From: Caballeronia sp. LZ062
Lineage (GTDB): Bacteria > Pseudomonadota > Gammaproteobacteria > Burkholderiales > Burkholderiaceae
Assembly: GCF_031450785.1 (NCBI RefSeq)
Contig: NZ_JARTWB010000002.1
Location: 2,790,001 to 2,854,000 of the forward strand
Length of the DNA: 64,000 nt
Reading direction: 5' to 3'
Part shown: in pieces, positions 18,419 to 26,914 of the stretch
How positions within the stretch are numbered: position 1 is the stretch's first letter
How the letters are laid out: every line of letters starts with the position of its first letter
The notes under the pieces: generated by a model
Databases searched by the model: none
What the model saw: only the letters and a program-made list of their open reading frames with translations
What the model was told of the DNA's origin: nothing
Made by a program: the position numbers and the translations under genes

Positions 18419-19404
18419 GCGTCACTCGACCATTGCGGCATAAGGCTTTGCAGCACCTGGGTATCGCAGTGATTGCGCTCGCACAGGCAACGGCGCACGC
18501 TGAGGACGTCATCGTATTGAATTCGGCCGATGCAAGCATCAGCCTCATCGACCAAGCTAGTCAGAAGGTCGTCGATACATACCCGGTCGGCAAGGAGCCG
18601 CACCACCTGATGGCGACGCCCGATAATCGCTCCCTGATTGTCGCGAATTCAGTTGCGAACAACCTGGTCCTGCTCGACCCAGAAAACGGGAAAGTTCAAC
18701 GATGGATTCCAAACATCGAAGACCCGTATCAGCTTGGCTTCTCGAACGACCGAAAATGGTTTGTTACCAACGGATTGCGGCTTGACCGCATCGACATATA
18801 CAGGTACGACGGGAAAGACTTCTCGTTGGCGAAGCGGGTCCCGCTCGCCAAGATGCCTAGCCACATGATTTTTACGGCCGACAGCAAGATTGTTTTCGTT
18901 ACTTTGCAAGAGTCCGGAGAAGTGGCTGCCATCGACCTCGCGAGGCAAACGGTGCTTTGGAAAATGCCTGTGGGCAAAGCGCCAGCGGGGCTTTGGCTCA
19001 CGCCTGGGGACAAATACCTGCTTGTTGGGATGACAGGTGCGGATTATGTCGCGGTGGTCGACTGGCGCGCGCAAAAGGTGGTCAAGACGATTCATACGGA
19101 CAACGGCGCGCACAACTTTCGGTCTCTTTCTGATGGTCACCACGTCCTAGTCAGCAATCGGGTCGGCAATACCATAAGCATCCTCGACCAAGACAACCTG
19201 ACGACAGTCGGAACCATTACCGGCTTATTGCCAGGGCCGGATGATATGGAGTTGAGCCAAGACAAGCGATACCTCTGGGTTACTTTCCGATTCACTAGGT
19301 ACGTCGGCGTCATCGACATGAAGACACTAAAACTCGTCAACACCATCAAGGTCGGGAAGTCACCTCACGGCATTTACTTCCACAACCGAGCACCGCTCTC
19401 GTAG
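18415..19404 (+). CDS. Secreted YVTN-type beta-propeller protein
   Basis: The 329-residue protein has a signal peptide (to about residue 30, ATAHAEDV). It then has a string of about 40-residue beta-propeller repeats, recognisable by phrases such as VIVLNSADASISLID, HHLMATPDNRSLIVAN and YVGVIDMKTLKLVNTI. YVTN-type propellers are periplasmic and often of unknown ligand. The gene overlaps the CopZ-like gene by 4 nt and so belongs to the copRS transcript, which implies a copper-linked periplasmic role. The ATG at 18415 was chosen because the signal peptide begins there. Confidence 0.85.
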   Translation: MSVTRPLRHKALQHLGIAVIALAQATAHAEDVIVLNSADASISLIDQASQKVVDTYPVGKEPHHLMATPDNRSLIVANSVANNLVLLDPENGKVQRWIPNIEDPYQLGFSNDRKWFVTNGLRLDRIDIYRYDGKDFSLAKRVPLAKMPSHMIFTADSKIVFVTLQESGEVAAIDLARQTVLWKMPVGKAPAGLWLTPGDKYLLVGMTGADYVAVVDWRAQKVVKTIHTDNGAHNFRSLSDGHHVLVSNRVGNTISILDQDNLTTVGTITGLLPGPDDMELSQDKRYLWVTFRFTRYVGVIDMKTLKLVNTIKVGKSPHGIYFHNRAPLS

Positions 19405-19606
19405 GTGCGTCAACCGGAGCCTCTGGCGGTCGAGACGACCGACTGCAGATGCGACAGTTGGTCAGGAAGCTACGGAAAAGCTTGTGCGGGACGTAGCGGG
19501 TGAGCATTTGGCAGAGACGGCCGCCGGGGTGTGTGAGGACTTAAAGGAGGCTGGTGGCAGGCGGCCCGCCTGCAACAGGCGTCGACCACCACCGCCGTTG
19601 GGTAAC

Positions 19607-19636
19607 GTGCGCCGGGTCCTGCGGGGCCCGGCGCAC
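19607..19636. terminator. Strong hairpin between convergent genes
   Basis: The 10-bp inverted repeat GTGCGCCGGG ... CCCGGCGCAC, with a 10-nt loop region that can pair further, lies between the propeller gene (plus) and the acyltransferase gene (minus). It has no T run on either side. Position and stability suggest a shared transcript end. Confidence 0.5.
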
Positions 19637-19650
19637 GGCCGATTGCCGCA

Positions 19651-20889
19651 TCAATTGCTCTGCGTTCCACGACGCTGAGTAACGCTCGTTGATTGCTGCG
19701 CTGGCTTTCCGAGAAACCTTGCGCGCAGCAGCGCACGGACTGGCACCAGAAGTCTTTCCTGAAAATATACGGCGACAATAACAGTGACGAGTAGGTACAG
19801 CGGATATGTTGCCATGCTGGGGACTACGTGCTTCGAGGCCGAAACGCACGCTGAAAAATGCGATGCGCACCATATGGGTGACTCGCCCATCTGCAAGAGT
19901 TTCAACACCTTCATCATTATGAAGAACAGCGGCACATGAATGGCGAAGATTGACAGCGCTGCGTTGCCTAGCCGGACGCAGAGACTCTCGTGACGTTGTC
20001 GGATGGAAACGAAGGCGAAGACGGCGACGAGCAGCAACTCTGCCGGCAATAAGGCCCCGTTGTGGATGACATAACGAGAGTAAATGGGTCCGTGAGACTC
20101 CAGCCACGCGCAATAGACAAACGAGGCCGCGACGAAACTCAGCGATGCGGCGAGCTTACCCCAGTCGTTGAAGGCGCCAGCGAGCCGCCCCTCGCGATAG
20201 AGGCCATACAGGAGAATCCCTGCTAGAAATTCGGGCAGGCGAAGCAGCGGGTTCCGCGTTATCAAACCAACAGCTGCTGGCCCATACCAATGCATCAGGG
20301 TGGCGACTGCCGGTGGAATAAGGTACAGCACCCAGAGGACGACTAGCAATCGTACCTTACGGTCAGCGCCCAAGAGCCGTGGAGCCAAGAAGGGAAAGGC
20401 AAGGTAGAAGCAAAGCAAGGTCGACAGCGACCAGGACGGAGCATTGATTGACGCATACAACGGGTTCCATACCTGCAGCAGAAGGATATTGAGGACAAAG
20501 TTTATTGCTGTATCGGCGCCGCCGAGTACCACCTGCGCGTCCCCGTCGTTCAGCGACATGAGAGAAAAGCTGTTCAGCGTTTGGGTCCCGGTAGCTGAGA
20601 CAACGAGCAAGAGAAACAGCGAAATGAGATGAACGGGATAAAGGTTCGACAGTCGCTTGACGAAGAATTCTTTCGTCCCACCCCGAAGTTCAGTGGTGCG
20701 TCCGAAGTAGACGTGCGAAAGGATGAATCCGGAGAGAATGAAAAAAGTGCTGGTCGCAAACCCGCCAAGGTTCGTCAGTTCTATCAACGGAATTGTTGCG
20801 TTTTGAGGGTACTCGCGTACCGTATGGAAAATCATGAGGTACACGGCTAGTCCGAAGCGAAGTAGGTCCAAACCGACGAACTTCTTCAT
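19651..20889 (-). CDS. OafA/YrhL-type membrane acyltransferase
   Basis: Acyltransferase-3 proteins transfer acyl groups to sugars or lipids at the cell surface. This 412-residue member has about ten hydrophobic segments. Its N-terminal signature LRFGLAVYLMIFHT contains the conserved His, and WSLSTLLCFYLAFP is typical of the middle. The start at 20889 follows AGGAGA with ideal spacing; an earlier TTG would swallow that Shine-Dalgarno sequence. It lies downstream of a copL-like gene and has no obvious tie to metal resistance. A cell-envelope modification is possible. Confidence 0.85.
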   Translation of the reverse strand: MKKFVGLDLLRFGLAVYLMIFHTVREYPQNATIPLIELTNLGGFATSTFFILSGFILSHVYFGRTTELRGGTKEFFVKRLSNLYPVHLISLFLLLVVSATGTQTLNSFSLMSLNDGDAQVVLGGADTAINFVLNILLLQVWNPLYASINAPSWSLSTLLCFYLAFPFLAPRLLGADRKVRLLVVLWVLYLIPPAVATLMHWYGPAAVGLITRNPLLRLPEFLAGILLYGLYREGRLAGAFNDWGKLAASLSFVAASFVYCAWLESHGPIYSRYVIHNGALLPAELLLVAVFAFVSIRQRHESLCVRLGNAALSIFAIHVPLFFIMMKVLKLLQMGESPIWCASHFSACVSASKHVVPSMATYPLYLLVTVIVAVYFQERLLVPVRALLRARFLGKPAQQSTSVTQRRGTQSN

Positions 20890-21192
20890 CAATGTCTCCT
20901 GCAATTTCTGGGCAGCAACATCGTCGATTCATATCTGGCGTTTGGTGGCTCGCTGTCTGGCGCTGACCAGACACTCGCCCGCCGCGAACCGACGGTCGTA
21001 CCGGAATTTGACGCCAAGGCCGAACGGCGCCGTAGGCATGTGGCCGCGGGACGGCCGGGAGTCGAGTCGCTGCGCATAGTCGCGCGCTACTCGACACTCC
21101 GCGTCTCGCGTTGGAACGGATGCGGCGGCTAGCGGCAAGCAGCGGAAAGGCCGGAAAATAGACGCAGGCCGAGGGTTGACTGAGCGCAGCCG

Positions 21193-21591
21193 CTACAGGT
21201 CGAGGAGGCGAGGCGGCCGGTCGATGCCACCTGTCAAGAACGAAGCGTGAGGGCTTGCCGCGTGCTTCAGTGGGACTCGACCCACATAGACGCTCGGACC
21301 GACGATTGCACGGCCGGAAGGCAGAACGGCCCCGGTGCACAGAAGTTCGCCGCAGCAGTGGCCTGTATGACTGGCGTGGCCATGACTACTATTACTCCGT
21401 CGCTCTTCCCCCATAAAAGAGGTGCGCATCCAGTGCTGACGGTTGGTTGAGGCTAGCTCACTGGCAGCATGGCTATGGCGCGAGACGTCGCATCGAATGG
21501 CGCGGACAGATGACGATGCAGCCGCCGACGACTGAGCGAAAACGCTCAACGTAATCATCAGGAACGCAATCAGTCGACGCCAGTTGCACAT
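21193..21591 (-). CDS. CopL/DUF2946-like Cys/His-rich secreted protein (copy 2)
   Basis: The 132-residue protein starts MCNWRRLIAFLMITLSV, a signal peptide, and carries scattered Cys and His residues (HGHASHTGHCCGELLC). It ends SFLTGGIDRPPRLLDL, nearly the same ending as the protein at 15412. It is a divergent paralogue of that protein. A TAGGG-like Shine-Dalgarno precedes the ATG at 21591. Unlike copy 1 it does not head a recognisable metal operon; the next gene on its strand is the acyltransferase, about 300 bp on. Confidence 0.65.
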   Translation of the reverse strand: MCNWRRLIAFLMITLSVFAQSSAAASSSVRAIRCDVSRHSHAASELASTNRQHWMRTSFMGEERRSNSSHGHASHTGHCCGELLCTGAVLPSGRAIVGPSVYVGRVPLKHAASPHASFLTGGIDRPPRLLDL

Positions 21592-22191
21592 AACCCTAAA
21601 GCCCAAATCCCAGCTTATCGAAAGTGTGCCTCCGGCGACAAGAGTCCAGAATTGTCGCCTTAGCAATCCATCTTCGCATGGTGCACGGATATGAGCTTAT
21701 ACGAGAAACGTGGCGCGGTATTGGAGTGCACGACATATTCTAGGTATTGGCGCTTGGGTCCGTATTGGCGGATGATTCTCGAAAAACGGGGTCAAGCGCG
21801 GCGAGTGCGAACGGGATGACGCTGTTCCGGACGTTGAACTGAGAGTCAAGGTGCGCGGCTGCAGATAACGTGGTCGAATTGGAACCTAGTCGTCCCGTGA
21901 CGAGGTCCGCTAACCGCTGCCCGGGGGATGGGTGCTCGGTGGGGCGGCCCACCAAAAAACCGGACATGTGGTACCGCTTGAATTATGCGGTAGTCCTCTG
22001 CCTATGTTCAAGCCTAGTCACAGCGTGAACCTATACAAGTTCTGACCTGGCCGGAGCGCCCCGGCGTTCAATTGAAGAGAAAACACCGATAGTTCGCTAG
22101 GCGTTCGCGCCCGGCTCAACGGTTTCTGTGAGTGAATGCAGCCGAGTGTTCGGCCGGCGCAAGCTCCTAACAGAACGGGGCCTATTGGCGG
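21592..22191. other. Gene-poor stretch before the arsenic block
   Basis: No supported gene lies here. A minus-strand frame at 21740-21967 lacks a ribosome-binding site and family resemblance. Given the arsN-like remnant that follows, the stretch may be decayed DNA at a junction between the copper and arsenic modules. Confidence 0.4.
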
Positions 22192-22482
22192 TCACTGCCG
22201 GCGAGCAGGTTGCGCCGGCGTCGAACCTAGCCGTAGAAAGCAAGCAGGTTCGCGAGCTGCAGCGATTGCCGCGAAAGAAGACGATGCAGCTAGAAATGCT
22301 CCATGAAGCAGTGGAATACGGTCGAGCATGAAATCGGTTGTGCGCTCCACCGTTAAGGAGTGACCGAATCGCTCTAGGCGAATGCTTCCAACAATCTTTT
22401 CATCCTCGTCTTTTGCGACTACGACGTCCTCAAGCAGCGCCGCCTCAATGTTCAAGGCGGGAAGCCCATTCTCCGTGAGCAC
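22192..22482 (-). pseudogene. Remnant of an ArsN-like GNAT acetyltransferase
   Basis: The first ~35 residues (LTENGLPALNIEAALLEDVVVA and GSIRLERFGHS) match the N-terminal part of ArsN-type GNAT acetyltransferases, which are common in arsenic operons. After that the frame loses all resemblance: the acetyl-CoA-binding loop is missing. An in-frame stop lies 18 bp upstream, so even the N-terminus is incomplete. It is best read as a truncated arsN-like gene in an arsenic cluster. Assignment rests on a short stretch and context. Confidence 0.5.
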
Positions 22483-22572
22483 GCCTTTATTGCATCTAGC
22501 TCATTCCCGCGAGCAGCGCGATTGTTCATGGTTGATTGATTGATGTCGGAAGGGTTACCGAATTCATTGTGT

Positions 22573-23820
22573 TCAACTCGCCGCAGCGTGGCGGCTCGCG
22601 CGAACGGCGGCGACGAATGCTATGGCTGACAATATCGAGACGATGAGCACGGTCCACTCGACGGCCACGTAGCCGTGAGTCAGGTTCCAGATACCGGCTG
22701 CCGCTATCGGCGCTATCCCCTTGGCAATATTTGATGGGAAAGAAAGCATTCCGCTGACGGCCCCATAGCCTTCGGTCCACATAAGGTCTTGCACGATGGT
22801 GCCGCGCAAAATCGTCATCATTCCATTTGCGGCGCCATAGCAAAGCGCGAACGACCAGAGAAGCGTGGCCGAGTGGCCTGCCACTATCAGAATAACCGTC
22901 GACAGCGGGAAAAGCGTCACGACGATGATGCCGACGGTGCTCACGTGAATCGTTCGACCGAACGTGAACCATACTGCTCGCGCGGCGACCTGTGCGGGAC
23001 CAATCAGCGCCATGGTTGTAACCAATACCGCGTTCGACACGCCGCGCTCGACCATGAGCGGGACCAGATGAAATGTTAGCGCCGCGAATGTCGCGTAGTA
23101 AGCCGTGAAACAGACGGCGAGCGCCCAGAACGTTGGCGTTCTCAGCGCGCGGCGTGTTGCCGCGTCGTTAGCCAACTTCACCTCTCGGCTTTCTGTTCGC
23201 GAAACCACGTCGGTACGCGACGAGCGGATGGCCATCACATGGATGGGCAGGCACACGACGAGATTCAGCGCCGCGAGCACGACAAGCGATGTGCGCCATC
23301 CGACTGAGCCCACGAGGAACTGCGTTAGCGGGATGAAGACCGTGCTGGCGAAACCAGCAACAAGCGTAATCAGGGTGATTTTAGTCCGGAAGCTTCCTGG
23401 ATATCCGTGTGTGACAACGGCGAACACAGGGTCGTAGAACGTGGCAGCCATCGAAACTCCGAGGCCTATCCACGCGACGAACAGTAATGTCAGCGACTGA
23501 GCGCCGGCCCAAAGCAGTAGCATCGCCGCTGCGATGATAGAGCCGACAACCATGACACGCCGTCCAAGCCCGTGGTCAATCCAGCGGCCAATGGGATACG
23601 CTGCAAAGCCTGAAACAAGCAATCCCACGGACAACGCGGCATTCGTCGATGTCCTACTCCAGCCCATGCTTTGTTCCATGGGCACCACGAGCAGTGAGAA
23701 CGAGTAGTACACGGAGCCCCACGATACCAACTGCGCCAGAGCCAGCGCCCACGTGATTAACTTGTCTTCGCTATCCGCGGGCGCGGGGTTCCCGCTCGCG
23801 CTCTCACTCCGGTTCGACAT
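22573..23820 (-). CDS. MFS transporter of the arsenic block
   Basis: This is a 12-segment major-facilitator protein of about 415 residues, with the loop motif GRWIDHGLGRRV between segments 2 and 3 and a second half opening with ALRTPTFWALAVCF. MFS exporters in ars clusters may carry organic arsenicals, but this one cannot be assigned a substrate. Start is uncertain: ATG at 23820 is used, while a TTG at 23829 overlaps the stop of the preceding frame (TTGA) and has a better-spaced G-rich Shine-Dalgarno. Confidence 0.8.
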   Translation of the reverse strand: MSNRSESASGNPAPADSEDKLITWALALAQLVSWGSVYYSFSLLVVPMEQSMGWSRTSTNAALSVGLLVSGFAAYPIGRWIDHGLGRRVMVVGSIIAAAMLLLWAGAQSLTLLFVAWIGLGVSMAATFYDPVFAVVTHGYPGSFRTKITLITLVAGFASTVFIPLTQFLVGSVGWRTSLVVLAALNLVVCLPIHVMAIRSSRTDVVSRTESREVKLANDAATRRALRTPTFWALAVCFTAYYATFAALTFHLVPLMVERGVSNAVLVTTMALIGPAQVAARAVWFTFGRTIHVSTVGIIVVTLFPLSTVILIVAGHSATLLWSFALCYGAANGMMTILRGTIVQDLMWTEGYGAVSGMLSFPSNIAKGIAPIAAAGIWNLTHGYVAVEWTVLIVSILSAIAFVAAVRASRHAAAS

Positions 23821-23825
23821 CGTGC

Positions 23826-24536
23826 TCAACTTACTGTCCCCCGATATTGGCTTGCACTATGAGGACCGTCGCCTCCAATCCGAAATGCGTCGCAGCAAAA
23901 GAATCTTGCTGAAGCCAGCCGGTGAGCAATGACGGCCGCGACTCGCTCATGGAACAGGCTCCTGCGAGGCGCGATGACTTGGGACGGCAGAACGTTGACC
24001 GTACCGAGAAACCCGATTCCGTCACGATTGCAGAAACGCCCAACTCGTCGTGCGACGAAGCGTGCGCGCAGTCGACGAAGTGCCGCGGAAATTCCTTTCT
24101 CGTTCGGTGGCGTAGTCAGAGCGACGAAGAATTTCGAACCCTCGTCGGCGAGATGGTTGCGGACTCGCAGCAGCGGAGTCATCCAGTCGCAGGGAGGATA
24201 CAAACGCGCTAACACTTCCTCGTCCATCACAAGGACCGCTGCGGAGGAACCGCCCTGTGCGAGCAAACGCGCGAGCACGAGTTTGTCGTCAGCTGCTGCC
24301 GTCAAGGCGACGGCTGAACTCGCATATCCGGTCTCGAGCTGAAACTGGCGTGCAATGTTGGCCGCCAGCACTGGAGAGCCCGTTTCCATAACCGTACGCT
24401 CCTCAGTAGGGGTTGTGCGTGAACCGTCAACCGGCGAACGTGCCATCAGGACAAGAAGCGCTTGCGCCGCGCGGCAACGCCACCTTCCCGATACCGGTAG
24501 CGGCTCGTTAGTCAAAGCTAGGTCATCGCAGCTCAT
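23826..24536 (-). CDS. Unrecognised protein divergent from arsH
   Basis: An open frame of 236 residues has normal-looking composition in its middle (DDKLVLARLLAQGG, DEEVLARLYPPCDWMTPL). It lacks any family I recognise, and its C-terminal part is Cys/Arg-rich and less convincing. It starts with ATG at 24536 next to the arsenic operator and runs into the MFS gene with a TTGA overlap. Position suggests an arsenic-operon gene. A frameshifted or decayed gene is also possible. Confidence 0.4.
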   Translation of the reverse strand: MSCDDLALTNEPLPVSGRWRCRAAQALLVLMARSPVDGSRTTPTEERTVMETGSPVLAANIARQFQLETGYASSAVALTAAADDKLVLARLLAQGGSSAAVLVMDEEVLARLYPPCDWMTPLLRVRNHLADEGSKFFVALTTPPNEKGISAALRRLRARFVARRVGRFCNRDGIGFLGTVNVLPSQVIAPRRSLFHERVAAVIAHRLASARFFCCDAFRIGGDGPHSASQYRGTVS

Positions 24537-24558
24537 GACAACTTCCCAAGGATTTCAC

Positions 24559-24578
24559 ATTTCCAGAATACCGGAAAT
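24559..24578. promoter_or_regulatory. Candidate ArsR operator (arsH side)
   Basis: The perfect inverted repeat ATTTCC-N8-GGAAAT lies between the divergent frames at 24536 and 24668. A relative with the same 6-8-6 layout (ATTTCT-N8-GGAGAT) lies before arsC at 26849. Binding by one or both ArsR proteins is inferred. Confidence 0.6.
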
Positions 24579-24667
24579 ACAGTAGAATGCAAGCGGTGAG
24601 CGATGCAACCAGGTTCGCTGAGGGAGGCGACCTGAACTGCAGCGAATATCTCTATATGGTTGGAAAT

Positions 24668-25462
24668 ATGAAATCGCTGGAACACACGATGACAGTGCAC
24701 GCAATCAACGACGATGCCTTGCCGGCGGCGAAGCGGGAATTTTTCGACACGGACATCGCTGCGCGGTTGGGGATGGAAGGTCAACCACCGGCGAGGATTC
24801 TCTTGCTCTATGGCTCTCTTCGCGACCGGTCGTATTCGCGCCTGCTCGTCGAGGAAGCCGCGCGGTTGCTGGACCAGTTTGGAGCAGAGGCTCGAATCTT
24901 CGACCCGCGAGGTCTTCCGCACGCCGACGACGTTGACTCTAAGAACCACCCGAAAGTGAAGGAGTTGCTGGAGCTGTCCATGTGGTCGGAAGGACACGTA
25001 TGGTGCAGCCCGGAACGCCACGGCACGATTACCGGCCTCATAAAAACCCAGATTGACCATCTGCCGCTCGTCAGCGGGGGTATCCGGCCGACGCAGGGAC
25101 GCACTCTAGCCGTGATGCAGGTGAGCGGAGGTTCGCAGTCGTTCAACTCTGTCAATCAACTGCGACAGTTGGGGCGGTGGATGCGCATGTTCACCATCCC
25201 GAATCAGAGCTCGGTCGCGAAGGCCTTCGAGGAGTTCGATGAAGCCGGCCGCATGAAGCCGTCGCCATACTACGACCGGGTCGTCGACGTGATGGAAGAA
25301 TTGGTCAAGTTCACCCTGCTGCTTCGCGGCCGCGCCGACTATCTCGTCGACAGGTACAGCGAACGCGTCGAGGACGGTCGTCCACTTGACCCCGCAACCG
25401 ACCTTGCTTCCCGGGCAGTCGCCGAGCACCCTGCCGAGAAAACGAAGGCGAGTAACCAGTAA
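24668..25462 (+). CDS. arsH: ArsH NADPH-dependent FMN reductase
   Basis: ArsH oxidises trivalent methyl- and aromatic arsenicals to less toxic pentavalent forms using FMN and NADPH. The 264-residue protein has the flavodoxin-like phosphate loop [15 protein letters not shown]. It also has the family segments [32 protein letters not shown] and [19 protein letters not shown]. The ATG at 24668 was preferred; an earlier ATG at 24587 would add 27 residues without similarity. It leads the plus-strand operon arsH-arsR-arsI. Confidence 0.92.
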   Translation: MKSLEHTMTVHAINDDALPAAKREFFDTDIAARLGMEGQPPARILLLYGSLRDRSYSRLLVEEAARLLDQFGAEARIFDPRGLPHADDVDSKNHPKVKELLELSMWSEGHVWCSPERHGTITGLIKTQIDHLPLVSGGIRPTQGRTLAVMQVSGGSQSFNSVNQLRQLGRWMRMFTIPNQSSVAKAFEEFDEAGRMKPSPYYDRVVDVMEELVKFTLLLRGRADYLVDRYSERVEDGRPLDPATDLASRAVAEHPAEKTKASNQ

Positions 25463-25471
25463 AGGACTGTG

Positions 25472-25810
25472 ATGGCAACCTTGGACTCAAAGCTAGCAGT
25501 TAAGGCACTGGCAGCCTTGGCACACGAAACGCGACTCGCTGTCTTCCGACTGCTGGTAACGGCCGGTCCATCGGGGATGAGTCCAGGTGCTATCGCCGAG
25601 AAGCTGTCATTGCCCGCGCCAACGCTGTCCTTTCACCTCAAAGAGCTTGCGAATGCCGGACTCATTGAAGGCAAGAACCAGGGTCGGTTTATCTTCTATT
25701 GCGCGAGCTATGACCACATGCAGACGCTTATGGATTTCCTGATGGAGAACTGCTGCGCGGCGGAGCAAGCAGAGCAATGCGGCTGCGCAAACAACGAGAC
25801 GGAGACTTAA
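25472..25810 (+). CDS. arsR: ArsR-family arsenic repressor (first copy)
   Basis: This winged-helix repressor of 112 residues has the recognition helix in APTLSFHLKELANAGLI and the wing in GRFIFYCA. It lacks the classical ELCVCDL metal site. Instead it carries ENCCAAEQAEQCGC at the C-terminus, like the C-terminal Cys site described for Acidithiobacillus ArsR. AAAGGA lies 6 nt before the ATG at 25472. It ends directly at the arsI start. Confidence 0.92.
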   Translation: MATLDSKLAVKALAALAHETRLAVFRLLVTAGPSGMSPGAIAEKLSLPAPTLSFHLKELANAGLIEGKNQGRFIFYCASYDHMQTLMDFLMENCCAAEQAEQCGCANNETET

Positions 25811-26284
25811 ATGAAGCGATTTCATGTGCACGTCATTGTTCCGAAGCTTGACGAAAGCGTGCGCTTCTACAGCAGCATGTTCGGCGCGGAACCGTCAATC
25901 CTCAAGGACGATTACGCGAAGTGGATGCTCGAGGACCCACGCGTGAACTTCGCCATTTCGTCCCGCAGCGGGGAAACAGGGGTTAATCACCTGGGATTTC
26001 AGGTCGACAGCGACGAAGAACTGGTAGCTCTCCGCGCGCAGGTCGTCGCCAGCCAAGTCGCGGTTCAGGACCAACCTGGCGCGCAGTGTTGTTACGCGAG
26101 TTCAAACAAGTATTGGACTCGAGACCCGGCGGGCGTGCCGTGGGAGACGTATCACACCCTCGGCGGCATCCCGATTTTCGGAGCGGACAGCCGGGCATCG
26201 GCCGCTCCCGAGGCGGGCGGAGCCTGCTGTGCCCCGGTCACCTCGATTCCAGCGGTGATTGAGAAAAAGGTTGGCTGCTGTTAA
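25811..26284 (+). CDS. arsI: ArsI C-As lyase (glyoxalase/VOC fold)
   Basis: ArsI cleaves the carbon-arsenic bond of trivalent organoarsenicals such as methylarsenite, using Fe(II) and oxygen. Metal ligands are visible as His5/His7, His60 (GVNHLGF) and Glu112 (WETYH). The vicinal Cys pair that binds arsenic is in CCYASSNKYW (93-94). The C-terminal tail has two more Cys pairs (GACCAP and VGCC at the very end), as in some ArsI and CadI proteins. It starts immediately after arsR. Confidence 0.93.
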   Translation: MKRFHVHVIVPKLDESVRFYSSMFGAEPSILKDDYAKWMLEDPRVNFAISSRSGETGVNHLGFQVDSDEELVALRAQVVASQVAVQDQPGAQCCYASSNKYWTRDPAGVPWETYHTLGGIPIFGADSRASAAPEAGGACCAPVTSIPAVIEKKVGCC

Positions 26285-26304
26285 TTCACGGCGACAAAAG
26301 CAAT

Positions 26305-26330
26305 CGGCCGCCCAAGTTTCGAGGCGGCCG
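26305..26330. terminator. Bidirectional terminator-like hairpin between arsI and arsR
   Basis: CGGCCGCC and GGCGGCCG form perfect 8-bp arms around a 10-nt loop, between the convergent ends of arsI (plus) and the second arsR (minus). T runs are weak. Confidence 0.6.
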
Positions 26331-26376
26331 TTACGATGCAAGTGGTCCTGGGCGACCTACCGCGCAAAGCGCCTGT

Positions 26377-26718
26377 TCACGCGGTCACAGGCTTGCACTT
26401 CACTTTCCTGGCGGGCTTGCATACGGCCGAGTCCACGCCCTGGCAGCAGTTCTCAGTCAGAAAGCCAACCAGGTCATTCATATGGTCGATTTCGGGCCCA
26501 TAGTACACAAACCGTCCTTCCTGGCGGGACGTCACCAAGCCAGCGTGCGTCAGCTCCTTGAGATGGAAGGAAAGTGTCGCGCTAGCTAGGTCCAGGTGTT
26601 CTTGGATGACACCGACGTTCAGACCCTCAGGTCCGGCCGTGACGAGCAGACGAAAAATAGCCAGGCGCGTCGGCTGTGCGAGCGCGGCCAAAGCTTTGAT
26701 GGCGTCTTTTTCCTTCAT
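26377..26718 (-). CDS. ArsR-family arsenic repressor (second copy)
   Basis: This 113-residue winged-helix protein is clearly paralogous to the one at 25472, sharing ALAALAxxTRLAxFRLLVTAGP, TLSFHLKEL and GRF. Its C-terminus also has ENCC and a third Cys 8 residues later, so it probably senses arsenite in the same way. It is transcribed away from arsC, with a candidate operator in the shared spacer. Whether the two repressors have different operators or inducers cannot be read from sequence. Confidence 0.9.
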   Translation of the reverse strand: MKEKDAIKALAALAQPTRLAIFRLLVTAGPEGLNVGVIQEHLDLASATLSFHLKELTHAGLVTSRQEGRFVYYGPEIDHMNDLVGFLTENCCQGVDSAVCKPARKVKCKPVTA

Positions 26719-26848
26719 AAGGCTCTGTCTTCAAGGTTATGTACCGATTCTAACGCGACGCCGCGGACGCCGGGCGGAACTGCAGTCCACGGGCGTCAAG
26801 GCTGCTTGTCCCGAACGCAGGTCGCGCCCGAGCTTGCCACGTCACATC

Positions 26849-26868
26849 ATTTCTATTATATTGGAGAT
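26849..26868. promoter_or_regulatory. Candidate ArsR operator (arsC side)
   Basis: ATTTCT-N8-GGAGAT has one mismatch between arms and the same 6-8-6 spacing as the perfect repeat at 24559. It lies 46 bp upstream of the arsC start in the spacer between divergent arsR and arsC. Confidence 0.5.
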
Positions 26869-26914
26869 ATCGATTTAATTGCGAGCTGCGACCAATCGTC
26901 GTTAGGAGATGTCT

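Noticed and set aside
21740..21967. 75-residue minus-strand frame
   Set aside because: ATG present, but no ribosome-binding site and no family resemblance.
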